In this document: piece after piece, positions 1 to 8,993 of the stretch
Numbering within the stretch: the first letter of the stretch is position 1
Layout of the letters: each line of letters opens with the position of its first letter
From: Roseburia zhanii
GTDB taxonomy: Bacteria > Bacillota > Clostridia > Lachnospirales > Lachnospiraceae
DNA: 64,000 nt
NCBI RefSeq assembly: GCF_014287635.1
Contig: NZ_JACOPH010000001.1
Span: forward strand, 496,001-560,000
Reading direction: 5' to 3'
The notes under the pieces: model-generated
Seen by the model: the letters and a program-made list of their open reading frames with translations, nothing else
The model's database searches: none
What the model was told of the DNA's origin: nothing
Program-made: the position numbers and the translations under genes

Positions 1-884
1 ATACCGTGACGATCGATGGAACTGCCTATGGGATTCCTTACAATTTGTGGTATCAGGGAGTCATTTATAATAAGGAAATCTTTAAGCAGTATGGACTAGG
101 CGTTCCAAAGACAAGAGAAGAATTAGATAACATTGTAGAAGTGTTAAAAGCAAATGGTGTTGTGCCTTTCGCTTCACATTTTCAGGAAAATTGGTCAGCC
201 GGAAATATGACGATGCAGTTTATGCTCAATGACATTTTTGCCAAAGATGCAACATGGGGAGATGCATTTAGAAGTGGCAGGGAGAACTTTTTGGGAAACG
301 AAGTGGCAGCGTCCTGTATGGAGTGCAGCAGATATGTGTTAGAGAACAGTTTTGAAGATGCACTCGCAGTCGATCAGGCAGTTTGCGACAACCGTTTTGA
401 CAATGGAGAAGCTGCGATGTATGTGACCGGGACATGGTCATTACAGTTTGCCAATCAATATGAAAAATCGGATACCTATGGAATCTTTCCATATCCGAAC
501 CTGACCGGAGATGCAAAATTAATACGCGAAACGAATATGACATTTATGAAAAGTGCGGATACACAATATCCGGATGAGATCGATCAGATTTTTCAGATGC
601 TTTTATCCGATGAAGAACTGATGGGAGAGATCTTAAATTATACGCAGACATTCAGTGTCAAAAAAGGATATACCGCAGATTCTCAAAGCCCGCTTTTAAA
701 AGACATCAAAGCCTATGAGGACAGCGGGCAGATGATCGAAGCAACCGTCGGAAATACACAGCTTATCTGGTTTTTTCAGAATGATGTTGCAGAGCAGGAA
801 TTATTGTGGTTACAGAAAAAACAGACATTAGAAGATGTACTTACCTATGCGGATGAGCACCGCAGCGAGAGTATGACAGAGTAA
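1..884 (+). CDS. Sugar ABC transporter substrate-binding protein, 5' partial
   Basis: The reading frame is open from base 3 to a TAA at 882-884, giving the last 293 or so residues of an extracellular sugar-binding protein. It aligns without gaps over long stretches with the complete paralogue at 996-2321 (shared TIDG.YG, YQGV.YNK, PFASH, MTMQFM.ND), and this shows the GTG at base 6 is internal and the true start lies upstream of the window. The part seen is the C-terminal lobe and hinge region of a family 1 (MalE-like) binding protein. It is closed off by its own terminator, so it is probably the last gene of an upstream unit. Ligand is unknown; an oligosaccharide is likely from the neighbouring permeases and glycosidases. 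Confidence 0.85.
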   Translation, partial: TVTIDGTAYGIPYNLWYQGVIYNKEIFKQYGLGVPKTREELDNIVEVLKANGVVPFASHFQENWSAGNMTMQFMLNDIFAKDATWGDAFRSGRENFLGNEVAASCMECSRYVLENSFEDALAVDQAVCDNRFDNGEAAMYVTGTWSLQFANQYEKSDTYGIFPYPNLTGDAKLIRETNMTFMKSADTQYPDEIDQIFQMLLSDEELMGEILNYTQTFSVKKGYTADSQSPLLKDIKAYEDSGQMIEATVGNTQLIWFFQNDVAEQELLWLQKKQTLEDVLTYADEHRSESMTE

Positions 885-914
885 AAGTTGGTCAAAAAAG
901 ACCAACTTTTTTTT
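884..914 (+). terminator. Rho-independent terminator
   Basis: AAAGTTGGTC at 884-893 pairs perfectly with GACCAACTTT at 900-909 around an A6 loop, and is followed by a run of eight T. It separates the partial binding-protein gene from the next unit. Confidence 0.93.
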
Positions 915-950
915 GCAAGAAAGTCCTAATGGCAGTAAGTATGCACAGAC

Positions 951-956
951 TATAAT
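951..956 (+). promoter_or_regulatory. Candidate -10 box for the transporter/glycosidase operon
   Basis: A perfect TATAAT lies 40 bases before the start of the binding-protein gene and just after the terminator at 884-914. No good -35 hexamer sits 16-18 bases upstream, so the promoter may need an activator. The assignment rests on position and the single hexamer. Confidence 0.5.
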
Positions 957-995
957 AAGCCTATCAAAAAGATGATCAAAGGAGGAAGTTTTACA

Positions 996-2321
996 ATGAG
1001 AAGGAAAGTAGTAAGTGCAATGTTACTGTTATCGATGATGGCAGGATTATTTGCAGGATGTGGCAGCAGCACAAGTGAGAGTACAGGTGGAAATACCGGT
1101 ACGGCAAAAGAGGAAGGCACAGAAGCATCGGATAGTTCAGATGATGCAGGAGATGAAGTGACACTTACCGTATTAGCAGGACAGTCCACAACAGATGCAG
1201 GAATCGAAGATATGATCGATGAAGCATTAGCTGAGAAATATCCTGAAGTAACCTTAGAGTGGGAATGTGTAGACTGGGGAAATGATTTCCAGCCGAAGAT
1301 GCAGCAGTATATGCAGTCAGGACTGCCGGATATTATGATCGGAAAAGCACAGGACGTTGCTACTTATGCACCGCTTGGCGTACTTGGCACGATTGATGAT
1401 ACATATCTTGACAAAGGTTTAGATGCGGCAAGAGAAAACGTTACGATCGATGGAAGTACCTATGGACTTGTATATAACGCATTATATCAGGGCGTGTATT
1501 ACAACAAGACCATGTTTAAAGAAAATGGCTGGGAGATTCCAAAGACCATGGACGATCTGCAGAAGATCATTGATGACTGTAATGCAAAAGGAATCACACC
1601 ATTTGCAAGCCATATGGTAGATACATGGTCGATCGGTAATGTCACGATGCAGTTTATGATGAATGATGTATTTAATCATACACCAGACTGGGGCGATCAG
1701 TTCCGTGATGGAAAAGTATCATTCTCAGAAGATAAAAATATGCAGACTGCATATCAGTATAACAAACTGATTTTTGACAATACATTCCCGGAAACCTTCT
1801 CTACAGAGCAGACAGATTGTGATGCAAAGATGGTATTAGGAGAAGCAGCTATGAAAGTATCCGGTTCATGGTCGATCCAGAACTTCTTAGATATTGATGA
1901 GAATTTTGACTTTGGTATCTTCCCATTCCCGAACCAGACAGGAGATTCCAAACTGATCTTTGAGCCGAATATCACAGTTATGACAAGTGCGGCAACCAAA
2001 CATCAGGATGCGATCGATAAAGTATTAGACGTATTGACATCAGATACAGAATTAGCAACAGAGATCTATGATTATACAAAGACAGCTTCTATGTTAAAAG
2101 ATGTATCACCGACATTTGAAAACCCAAGTCAGGAAGATATTGATAAATATGCAGCATCAGGAGATATCGTAGACGTAACACTTGGAAATAACCAGTTAGT
2201 ATGGGGTGGATTTCAGGAAGAAAATGCAAAATATATTGCATCATGGCTTCAGGGTGAGATCAGTTTTGAAGATGCATTAAAAGCATCTGATGATCGTGTA
2301 GGAGCAAGTAAAGCAAACTAA
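996..2321 (+). CDS. Sugar ABC transporter substrate-binding lipoprotein
   Basis: Family 1 extracellular solute-binding protein, 441 residues, that captures a sugar or oligosaccharide for the two permeases directly downstream. The first 22 residues are a lipoprotein signal ending in LFAGC, so Cys22 should be lipidated and hold the protein on the membrane; a Ser/Thr/Asp/Glu-rich linker follows. I start at ATG 996 because AAAGGAGG lies at 978-985; the in-frame ATG at 972 lies upstream of that site. It is a close paralogue of the partial protein encoded at the window start. No ATPase gene is present in the cluster, so a shared MsmX-type ATPase encoded elsewhere is expected. The substrate is inferred only from the adjacent glycosidases. 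Confidence 0.9.
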   Translation: MRRKVVSAMLLLSMMAGLFAGCGSSTSESTGGNTGTAKEEGTEASDSSDDAGDEVTLTVLAGQSTTDAGIEDMIDEALAEKYPEVTLEWECVDWGNDFQPKMQQYMQSGLPDIMIGKAQDVATYAPLGVLGTIDDTYLDKGLDAARENVTIDGSTYGLVYNALYQGVYYNKTMFKENGWEIPKTMDDLQKIIDDCNAKGITPFASHMVDTWSIGNVTMQFMMNDVFNHTPDWGDQFRDGKVSFSEDKNMQTAYQYNKLIFDNTFPETFSTEQTDCDAKMVLGEAAMKVSGSWSIQNFLDIDENFDFGIFPFPNQTGDSKLIFEPNITVMTSAATKHQDAIDKVLDVLTSDTELATEIYDYTKTASMLKDVSPTFENPSQEDIDKYAASGDIVDVTLGNNQLVWGGFQEENAKYIASWLQGEISFEDALKASDDRVGASKAN

Positions 2322-2336
2322 GATCTGTACAACATG

Positions 2337-2363
2337 GAGGCTGCCTGAATTTCTGGCAGCCTC
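2337..2363 (+). promoter_or_regulatory. Intercistronic mRNA hairpin
   Basis: GAGGCTGCC (2337-2345) pairs perfectly with GGCAGCCTC (2355-2363) over a 9-base loop, with no T run after it. Its place between the binding-protein gene and the first permease gene fits a 3' stabiliser or partial terminator that keeps binding-protein mRNA in excess. Confidence 0.7.
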
Positions 2364-2392
2364 ATATCACTAGCTGATAGGAGGACTTCAGG

Positions 2393-3283
2393 ATGAAAGA
2401 AAAGCGGTATCTTGGAATGGAGAAAAAATTGGCACGACAGTATTTTATACTGATAGTACCGGGATTTTTGATCTTTACCGTAGGGCTTATCATTCCATTG
2501 TTTTTATCATTCCGGTATTCACTGACAGACTGGGATGGTATGTCTGCGAATATGAAGTTTATAGGACTGAAAAATTATATTGATTTATTCCATGATAAGG
2601 AATTTATCGAGTCATGGTGGTTTACGGTGAAATTTACGATCGGCAATACGATCATACAGAATATCTGTGCGCTGTTATTTGCAGTCGCATTAGACAGCGG
2701 GATCAAAGCACAGAAATTTTATCGGGCAGCATTTTTTATCCCATGTCTGATCAGTGCGGTCATCGTCGGATTTGTATGGCTGAAAATGTATTCGAATGTA
2801 CTGCCAGCGATCAATCAGTGGCTTGGCACAAATTTTAACTTTATGTTATTTGGAAATGCAAAGACGGTATTAGGAGGACTTCTGATCGCAAATAACTGGC
2901 AGTGGATCGGTTACTGGATGCTGATTTATTTAGCGGGATTACAGTCTGTTCCGGCAGAATTATATGAAGCTGCACGCGTGGATGGGGCAGGACCAGTCAA
3001 GCGTTTCTTTCATGTGACAATCCCGATGTTAGCACCGGCAATTACGATCTGTGTCGTAGGAATTACGACAGGTTCCTTAAAAGTTTATGATCTGCTCATC
3101 TCATCAACTAAGGGCGGTCCGGGAAGAGCGTCTACATCTATCATCTATCAGACCTATACAACAGCGATCAATGGCAGACAGTATGGATATGGTTCTGCAA
3201 TGACAGTAACACTTGTACTGATGCTGCTTTTAGTTGCACTGATTCAGGTCAAAGGATTAAAGAACAAGGAGGTACAGGCATAA
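2393..3283 (+). CDS. Sugar ABC transporter permease, MalF-type
   Basis: Inner-membrane permease of 296 residues in the binding-protein-dependent transport family, about six membrane spans. The ATPase-contact EAA loop is clear (E-A-A-R-V-D-G-A-G from residue 192). AGGAGG at 2379-2384 sets the start. Its stop overlaps the next start as TAATG, so translation of the two permeases is coupled. It should pair with the 3283-4155 product to carry the ligand of the 996-2321 lipoprotein. The absence of a local ATPase is usual for this class in Firmicutes, where one MsmX-like ATPase serves several importers. Confidence 0.92.
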   Translation: MKEKRYLGMEKKLARQYFILIVPGFLIFTVGLIIPLFLSFRYSLTDWDGMSANMKFIGLKNYIDLFHDKEFIESWWFTVKFTIGNTIIQNICALLFAVALDSGIKAQKFYRAAFFIPCLISAVIVGFVWLKMYSNVLPAINQWLGTNFNFMLFGNAKTVLGGLLIANNWQWIGYWMLIYLAGLQSVPAELYEAARVDGAGPVKRFFHVTIPMLAPAITICVVGITTGSLKVYDLLISSTKGGPGRASTSIIYQTYTTAINGRQYGYGSAMTVTLVLMLLLVALIQVKGLKNKEVQA

Positions 3284-4155
3284 TGGCAGTTTTAAAACGT
3301 AAAAAGAAACAGGATGACATCACAGCAGCACCTTATACAAAGGCAACGTTTGTGACACAGATCATTATGACCATACTTGCAATTTTGTTCTTATCTCCGT
3401 TGGCGATCATTTTAAATTACTCTTTTAAAACAAAAAGAGAGTTGTATTTAAACAGTCCGTTATCTTTGCCGGAAGCATTACAGTTTGGAAATTATGTCAA
3501 AGCGTTCGAGAAGTTAAATATGCAGACAACATTTCTAAATACATTATTTTACACAGCAGCAAGTGTTCTGATCTTAGCACTCTTATGTGGAACGACTGCA
3601 TGGGCGATCGCAAGAGGAAAAGGAAAATTTTTCAAGTTTGCCTATATCTATTTTATCATTGGAATACTGATTCCATATCAGGCATTATTTTTACCGATCT
3701 ATACGATCGGCTATAAGTTAAACCTGACAAATACCAGACATGGGATCATTTTTATGTATGTGGCAACAGGAATCTCATTTGGGGTATTTTTGATGAACAG
3801 TTTTATGAGTACGGTTCCGTTAGAATTAGAAGAATCTGCAAGAATCGATGGCTGTTCCGTATTCCGCACCTATTTTTCCGTGGTACTTCCACTGTTAAAA
3901 CCGGCAATGGCAACACTGATCATCATGCAGTCTTTCCAGATCTGGAATGACTATCTTTTGGCTAGTCTGTATGTGAGCAAGAAGCAGTTAAAGACATTGA
4001 CGGTAGCCATTCAGTCACTTTTTTCTGCACAGACAAGTGATTATACAACAGCCATGGCAGCAATCGTCATATCGGTACTGCCGATCGCTATTTTATTCTT
4101 ATCTTTGCAGAAATATTTCATAAAAGGAATGACAGTAGGGGCTGTGAAAGGGTAA
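3283..4155 (+). CDS. Sugar ABC transporter permease, MalG-type
   Basis: Second permease subunit, 290 residues, with a charged N-terminal cytoplasmic segment, about six membrane spans and an EAA-type loop reading E-E-S-A-R-I-D-G near residue 183. Its ATG shares a base with the stop of the MalF-type gene. It is followed after 43 bases by the large secreted glycosidase gene, and this places uptake and extracellular digestion in one transcript. Family assignment is firm; substrate is not. Confidence 0.92.
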   Translation: MAVLKRKKKQDDITAAPYTKATFVTQIIMTILAILFLSPLAIILNYSFKTKRELYLNSPLSLPEALQFGNYVKAFEKLNMQTTFLNTLFYTAASVLILALLCGTTAWAIARGKGKFFKFAYIYFIIGILIPYQALFLPIYTIGYKLNLTNTRHGIIFMYVATGISFGVFLMNSFMSTVPLELEESARIDGCSVFRTYFSVVLPLLKPAMATLIIMQSFQIWNDYLLASLYVSKKQLKTLTVAIQSLFSAQTSDYTTAMAAIVISVLPIAILFLSLQKYFIKGMTVGAVKG

Positions 4156-4198
4156 AATAAGGACAGGGGTAAGATCAGCAATCAAATAGGAGGTTTTT

Positions 4199-7100
4199 AT
4201 GAAAGCAAAAGTATTCAAAAGAGTGTTGTCTTTGACACTTGCGGCAAGTCTTATGGTGATACCAATACCGCAGAATGTCAAAGCAGAAGTAACCGTACCT
4301 GATCCGTATTATGAATTTACCTTTGATGAGGGAGTAACGGATAATAAGGTAGAAAATGAAGGTACAAAAACAGGGGTAACAGCAGAGATCAAAGGAAGTG
4401 CGGCAGGACTTGGTGTCATGGAAGATGAAGTGCGTGGCAACCATGTATTAAACCTGCCGGGTGGTTCAACAAACGGAGCAGAAGAAGGAAGACTTGTGCT
4501 GCCGGATGATATGTTTTCTGATGTAACAGATGCAGGATTTGCATTTTCATTCTGGATCAATATTGATGGAAATGCAAGCCAGTACAGCCGTATCTTTTCC
4601 GGTACAGTCAATGGACAGAATTCTGATGCAGGTGGTGGCAGCTGGAATGCACCGGAATTTGCATTTGTAGCCGGAAGTGAAAGTGCATCTGACCTTGGAA
4701 GCGGACAGGGTGGTTATCATACCTCTGTATATCTTCCGGACCGGAGTGCACAGTTAAAATTAGTCTGGAGTAAACAGTTTTCAAGAAATACATGGCAGCA
4801 TGTAACGATCAGCGTTTCACCGACAAGCTATGATGTTTATTTAGACGGAGAATCTGTTCCGATCACTTATGACCGAAACAGCAATCAGAGTGCGATCTTA
4901 GGTACTTTATTTGCAGATGGTGCAAAGGTATTAAAACAGTACAAATACTGTGCGATCGGTTCTTCTGTTTATCAGACAGATAAAGATTTAAAAGCAAAAT
5001 TAGATGAGTTCCGTTTTTATAATACGGCACTGACAAAAGAGCAGGCAAAAACCGCTTATGACAGTTATGCAGTCAGGGACAGTGTAGTAGAATCCCTGCG
5101 CAGTAAAGTGGCAGAAGCAAAAGAAAAGAGTATCAGTTTTTATACAAAAGAAAGCTATGAAGTATTGAGTGATGCAATCGCAGAAGGAGAAGAAGGTATT
5201 GAAAATCCGGTAACAGAAGCGAATGTCAACCGTCTGATCTCAAATATTGATACAGCACTTGCAGGTCTTGTCTATTATACAGGGATCACTGCTGATACTG
5301 CATTTTCACTTGAACAGCTTGCGAATGAAACCGCAGAGGCAAAAGGTCTGCTTGCCGGAGGCGGATTATCTGCAGAAAGTGAAACAGCATTAGAACAAGC
5401 CATTACAGCAGCAGATGCAGCACTAGCAGCAGAAAATGACCAGAAAGCAGTGGATGAAGCTCTGATTGCGATCAGAAAGGCAGTCGGGGAAAAATCATAT
5501 GGTTCCACTTTACATTTTGATGCAGATCCGAAAAACAGTAAGAGTGAAGTGTTCCATGGTTCAACCGGATTCTTATACGGAGTCAGTGAAGTCGGTGTAC
5601 CGTCTGCAGATCTGATAAAAGCAATCCAGCCTAAGATCTTAGTGCAGAAAGCCGCAGACGGACAGCAGCATCCATCAGGTGATGGTTACCGCCTGACACC
5701 ATACTTAGAAGAATGTGGTGTGGAAAATATCCAGATCTATTTACAGGACTATTATTTAGAGTGGCCATACGAGTCAAACGGAATCGACGATTACAATACA
5801 AAAGCAGGGCAGATCGTAACGAAGATGTTAGATGGCAAAAGTGATGAAGAAATCGCAAAATACAGTTTTGTTATCTTCAATGAGCCGGATGGTATCTGGT
5901 ATAACAACAAAGTCGATCAGATGTGCAATGACTGGCTGACGATCTATACCACGATCAAAGATATCTGTCCGGATGCAAAAGTAGCAGGTCCGAATTTCTC
6001 TGTTTATAACAGCAGTGCTTACCGTAAATTCTTTTCATTCTGTAAGACGAATAACTGTCTGCCGGAATATATCACATGGCATGAATTACAGAAAGATAAG
6101 CTGACAAGTTTTGCATCCCACTGTAAAGAAGTAAAAGAGATGGTTGCAACTTATTATGCAGGCTCTACGATCGAACCGGTCATCTTTGTCAATGAAACCG
6201 TAAACTTTGATGATGTAGGAAATCCGGGAGCACTTGTAAACTGGCTTTCTATCTTCGATGAAGAAGATGTGTATGCATCCCTGCCATACTGGGGACTTGC
6301 AAATTCCATGAATGAACTTGCAGCAGATACAAATAAACCAAATGGTGCATGGTGGGTATACAAATGGTATGCACAGATGACAGGAAATAAGACACCGCTG
6401 ACACTTGAAAATATTGGAAATCCAAGTGCATATGGCAGATTATACGGTCTGACAAGCGTCGATGATGATGCACAGATGGTTTACAGTTTGTTTGGCGGTC
6501 AGGCAGGAAAACAGACCGTAAGCATAGAGAATCTGACTTCAACAAAGACATTTGAAGGTGCAGATATGGTGCATGTTAAGATCTACAGCACAAAATATAC
6601 CGGACATCATGGGTTTGCAGATGAGATTCCGATGGAATATGAAGGAAATCTGCCACTTTCCGGCGATAATCTGATCTTTACCATCAAAGATGCAGAATTG
6701 ATGGATGCTTATTTTGCGATCATTACTCCGGCAACAAGTGATAAAGTGACAGCTATCAGTGCCTATGAGAAAAACTATGAACAGACCTATGAGGCAGAAG
6801 ATGCCGAACTGATCGGAAATGCAACTGCATATACAAAAGCAAACGGTGGAGATCTTGCCCGTTCAAATCGTGCAGAGGTAGGAAATATGAATACGGAAAA
6901 CGATGGTGTGAAATTTACTGTTGATGTGCCGCAGGACGGCAGATACCGTATGAATATCTATTACAGCAGTCAGGCTCCACAGGTGGATGCCCTGACACTC
7001 GATTACGTTGCAACAGGTGGACAGAACCGTGCAGTTGGTGCACTTTCCACCCATACACTTTCCATAGATGGTGGTACACCACAGGAGATCGTCTATGATT

Positions 7101-8974
7101 CTACCGTAAAATGGGGCTATTATAATTACAAGACCGTTTATGTGGATCTGACAGCAGGCACACATACGGTGCAGTTGATGTATAAAGGCGAGAGCCAGAA
7201 TGGCAAGAATGTCAATTCCATGCTGTGTGCATTATTAGATAAGATCGATCTTGTTTATGAACCGGATACAGCAAAAGTCATTATCGTAGAACCGGAAGAA
7301 TTCACTGCATCACAGAGCGGATATAAACTTGCTTATAGTGAAACATACAGTGGTGCAGGAGCAGCCGTTGGAAGTGGTGCATTAGAATTTTATGTAAGCG
7401 TTCCAAGAGATGGCTATTATGCAGTCGGCACAAAAGGAAATGGAACAGCCGTATTAAAGAAGAACCGTATCCATTATGCAAATGATGCAAAAGCAGAATC
7501 AGCCGTAACGGTCGATCAGATGAAATTATTAGATCTTACGATCGGAAATGAGAATTCCGGCATGGTATATTTAACGGCAGGTATCAACGGAATGAGCGTT
7601 GAAGGTAAAGACCTTACATTAGATCAGATCACCTTTACTGAAGTAACAGAGGCAACTGAAGGAAATTCGATCACGATCGAGGCAGAGGATTGTCAGTTAT
7701 CCGGTCAGGATGCCGGGGACACATATACCTATCTGCCGGGAAGTGCAGCCGTACCAAAAGTGATCACAAATGCCTATGCATCGAATGAAAAAGCAGTAGA
7801 GGGATTCCGCTGTGGTAAAAACAATACATTATCCTTTACCGTTACAGTTCCGGAAGCAGGTGATTATAAACTTTCCGTCACTTATGCAAATGATGAACCG
7901 GCACCGGTGATGAAAAAACAGGATGGTGGCAGCTATGTACACCCATACAATACGGATTTAGTAGAGCGTTATGCACAGATCGCAGTTAACGGCACAACAC
8001 CACAGACGGTTTATTTCAAAAATACATTATGCTGGGATAGCTACAAAAATACAGTTATTGATGTGACACTGAAAAAAGGCAGCAATACGATCGTAGTATC
8101 TAATGATAATTCTTACAAATTCAGTGCATTACAGGACGATTTTACACCAAGATTTGATAAGTTCGTGATCGCACCTGCTACAACAACAAAGATGAAACTG
8201 CCGGCATATATACCGGATACAAAAGGTGATATACCACAGCCGACACCGCCTGATACGTCACAGGGTAACCAGAATACAGGAAATACAACTGGAAATACCA
8301 CAGATACAGCAAAAGATACCACAAGTGAAGTTACATTAAATGCAGCAGCCTTCTTAACAGACAATGCAGGACTTCCGACAGGCAATAAAGAGGAATCTAA
8401 AAATTCTGTATTTGCAGCATTATCTGCAAGAGTCACAAAGGCAGCAAAAACATCAAATAAGATCAAGTGGAATAAAGTCAAAGATGCAGACGGTTATGTC
8501 GTATTTGGCGGTAAGTGCAACATCGGTAAGCAGAAGAATAAGTTTAAAGTCTTAACGATCATCAAAGGAAATAGCACAACTTCTTATACACATAAGAGTT
8601 TAAAGAAGGGCACGTATTATAAATATATCGTTCAGGCATACAAAGTGACTGACGGAAAGATACAGATACTTTCCACTTCAAAAACCATACATTCTGCAAC
8701 AACAGGCGGCAAGTATGGAAATGTCAAGTCTTTAACACTGAATAAGAAAAATGTGAAACTGAAAAAAGGTGGTAAATTTACATTACGTGTCACAGAAAAG
8801 AAAACCACAAAGAATATGATGCGTCACCGTGCGGCTGCATTTGAATCAAGTAATACAAAGATCGCAACAGTAAATAGCAAAGGTGTGGTCAAAGCAAAGA
8901 AAAAGGGCAGCTGTAACATTTATATCTATGCCCAGAATGGTATTTATAAGAAAATAAAAGTCACAGTAAAATAA
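4199..8974 (+). CDS. Secreted multi-domain GH39-like glycosidase
   Basis: A 1591-residue exported protein with a signal peptide (about 1-29). Order seen: LamG/concanavalin-like lectin domain (about 36-290), two helical FIVAR-like segments (296-427), a TIM-barrel glycosidase (about 434-857), three beta-sandwich modules (about 861-1020, 1028-1150, 1158-1330; the first and third begin EAED, as in CBM35/CBM6), a Gly/Thr/Asn linker, a fibronectin-III-like domain and a basic BIG2-like tail. The barrel has FNEPDG with candidate acid/base Glu562 and VNETV with candidate nucleophile Glu666, the clan A pattern. The start of the barrel (GFLYG, GVPS, KAADGQQHP) recalls GH39-like arabinofuranosidase-type enzymes. 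The enzyme should act at the cell surface ahead of the importer. Exact family and bond are inference; any other clan A retaining glycosidase remains possible. Confidence 0.75.
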   Translation: MKAKVFKRVLSLTLAASLMVIPIPQNVKAEVTVPDPYYEFTFDEGVTDNKVENEGTKTGVTAEIKGSAAGLGVMEDEVRGNHVLNLPGGSTNGAEEGRLVLPDDMFSDVTDAGFAFSFWINIDGNASQYSRIFSGTVNGQNSDAGGGSWNAPEFAFVAGSESASDLGSGQGGYHTSVYLPDRSAQLKLVWSKQFSRNTWQHVTISVSPTSYDVYLDGESVPITYDRNSNQSAILGTLFADGAKVLKQYKYCAIGSSVYQTDKDLKAKLDEFRFYNTALTKEQAKTAYDSYAVRDSVVESLRSKVAEAKEKSISFYTKESYEVLSDAIAEGEEGIENPVTEANVNRLISNIDTALAGLVYYTGITADTAFSLEQLANETAEAKGLLAGGGLSAESETALEQAITAADAALAAENDQKAVDEALIAIRKAVGEKSYGSTLHFDADPKNSKSEVFHGSTGFLYGVSEVGVPSADLIKAIQPKILVQKAADGQQHPSGDGYRLTPYLEECGVENIQIYLQDYYLEWPYESNGIDDYNTKAGQIVTKMLDGKSDEEIAKYSFVIFNEPDGIWYNNKVDQMCNDWLTIYTTIKDICPDAKVAGPNFSVYNSSAYRKFFSFCKTNNCLPEYITWHELQKDKLTSFASHCKEVKEMVATYYAGSTIEPVIFVNETVNFDDVGNPGALVNWLSIFDEEDVYASLPYWGLANSMNELAADTNKPNGAWWVYKWYAQMTGNKTPLTLENIGNPSAYGRLYGLTSVDDDAQMVYSLFGGQAGKQTVSIENLTSTKTFEGADMVHVKIYSTKYTGHHGFADEIPMEYEGNLPLSGDNLIFTIKDAELMDAYFAIITPATSDKVTAISAYEKNYEQTYEAEDAELIGNATAYTKANGGDLARSNRAEVGNMNTENDGVKFTVDVPQDGRYRMNIYYSSQAPQVDALTLDYVATGGQNRAVGALSTHTLSIDGGTPQEIVYDSTVKWGYYNYKTVYVDLTAGTHTVQLMYKGESQNGKNVNSMLCALLDKIDLVYEPDTAKVIIVEPEEFTASQSGYKLAYSETYSGAGAAVGSGALEFYVSVPRDGYYAVGTKGNGTAVLKKNRIHYANDAKAESAVTVDQMKLLDLTIGNENSGMVYLTAGINGMSVEGKDLTLDQITFTEVTEATEGNSITIEAEDCQLSGQDAGDTYTYLPGSAAVPKVITNAYASNEKAVEGFRCGKNNTLSFTVTVPEAGDYKLSVTYANDEPAPVMKKQDGGSYVHPYNTDLVERYAQIAVNGTTPQTVYFKNTLCWDSYKNTVIDVTLKKGSNTIVVSNDNSYKFSALQDDFTPRFDKFVIAPATTTKMKLPAYIPDTKGDIPQPTPPDTSQGNQNTGNTTGNTTDTAKDTTSEVTLNAAAFLTDNAGLPTGNKEESKNSVFAALSARVTKAAKTSNKIKWNKVKDADGYVVFGGKCNIGKQKNKFKVLTIIKGNSTTSYTHKSLKKGTYYKYIVQAYKVTDGKIQILSTSKTIHSATTGGKYGNVKSLTLNKKNVKLKKGGKFTLRVTEKKTTKNMMRHRAAAFESSNTKIATVNSKGVVKAKKKGSCNIYIYAQNGIYKKIKVTVK

Positions 8975-8993
8975 CATAAAATGAGGAATGAGC

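Noticed and set aside
8113..8481. A 122-codon minus-strand open frame inside the large glycosidase gene
   Set aside because: It mirrors the Thr/Asn linker and has no ribosome site.
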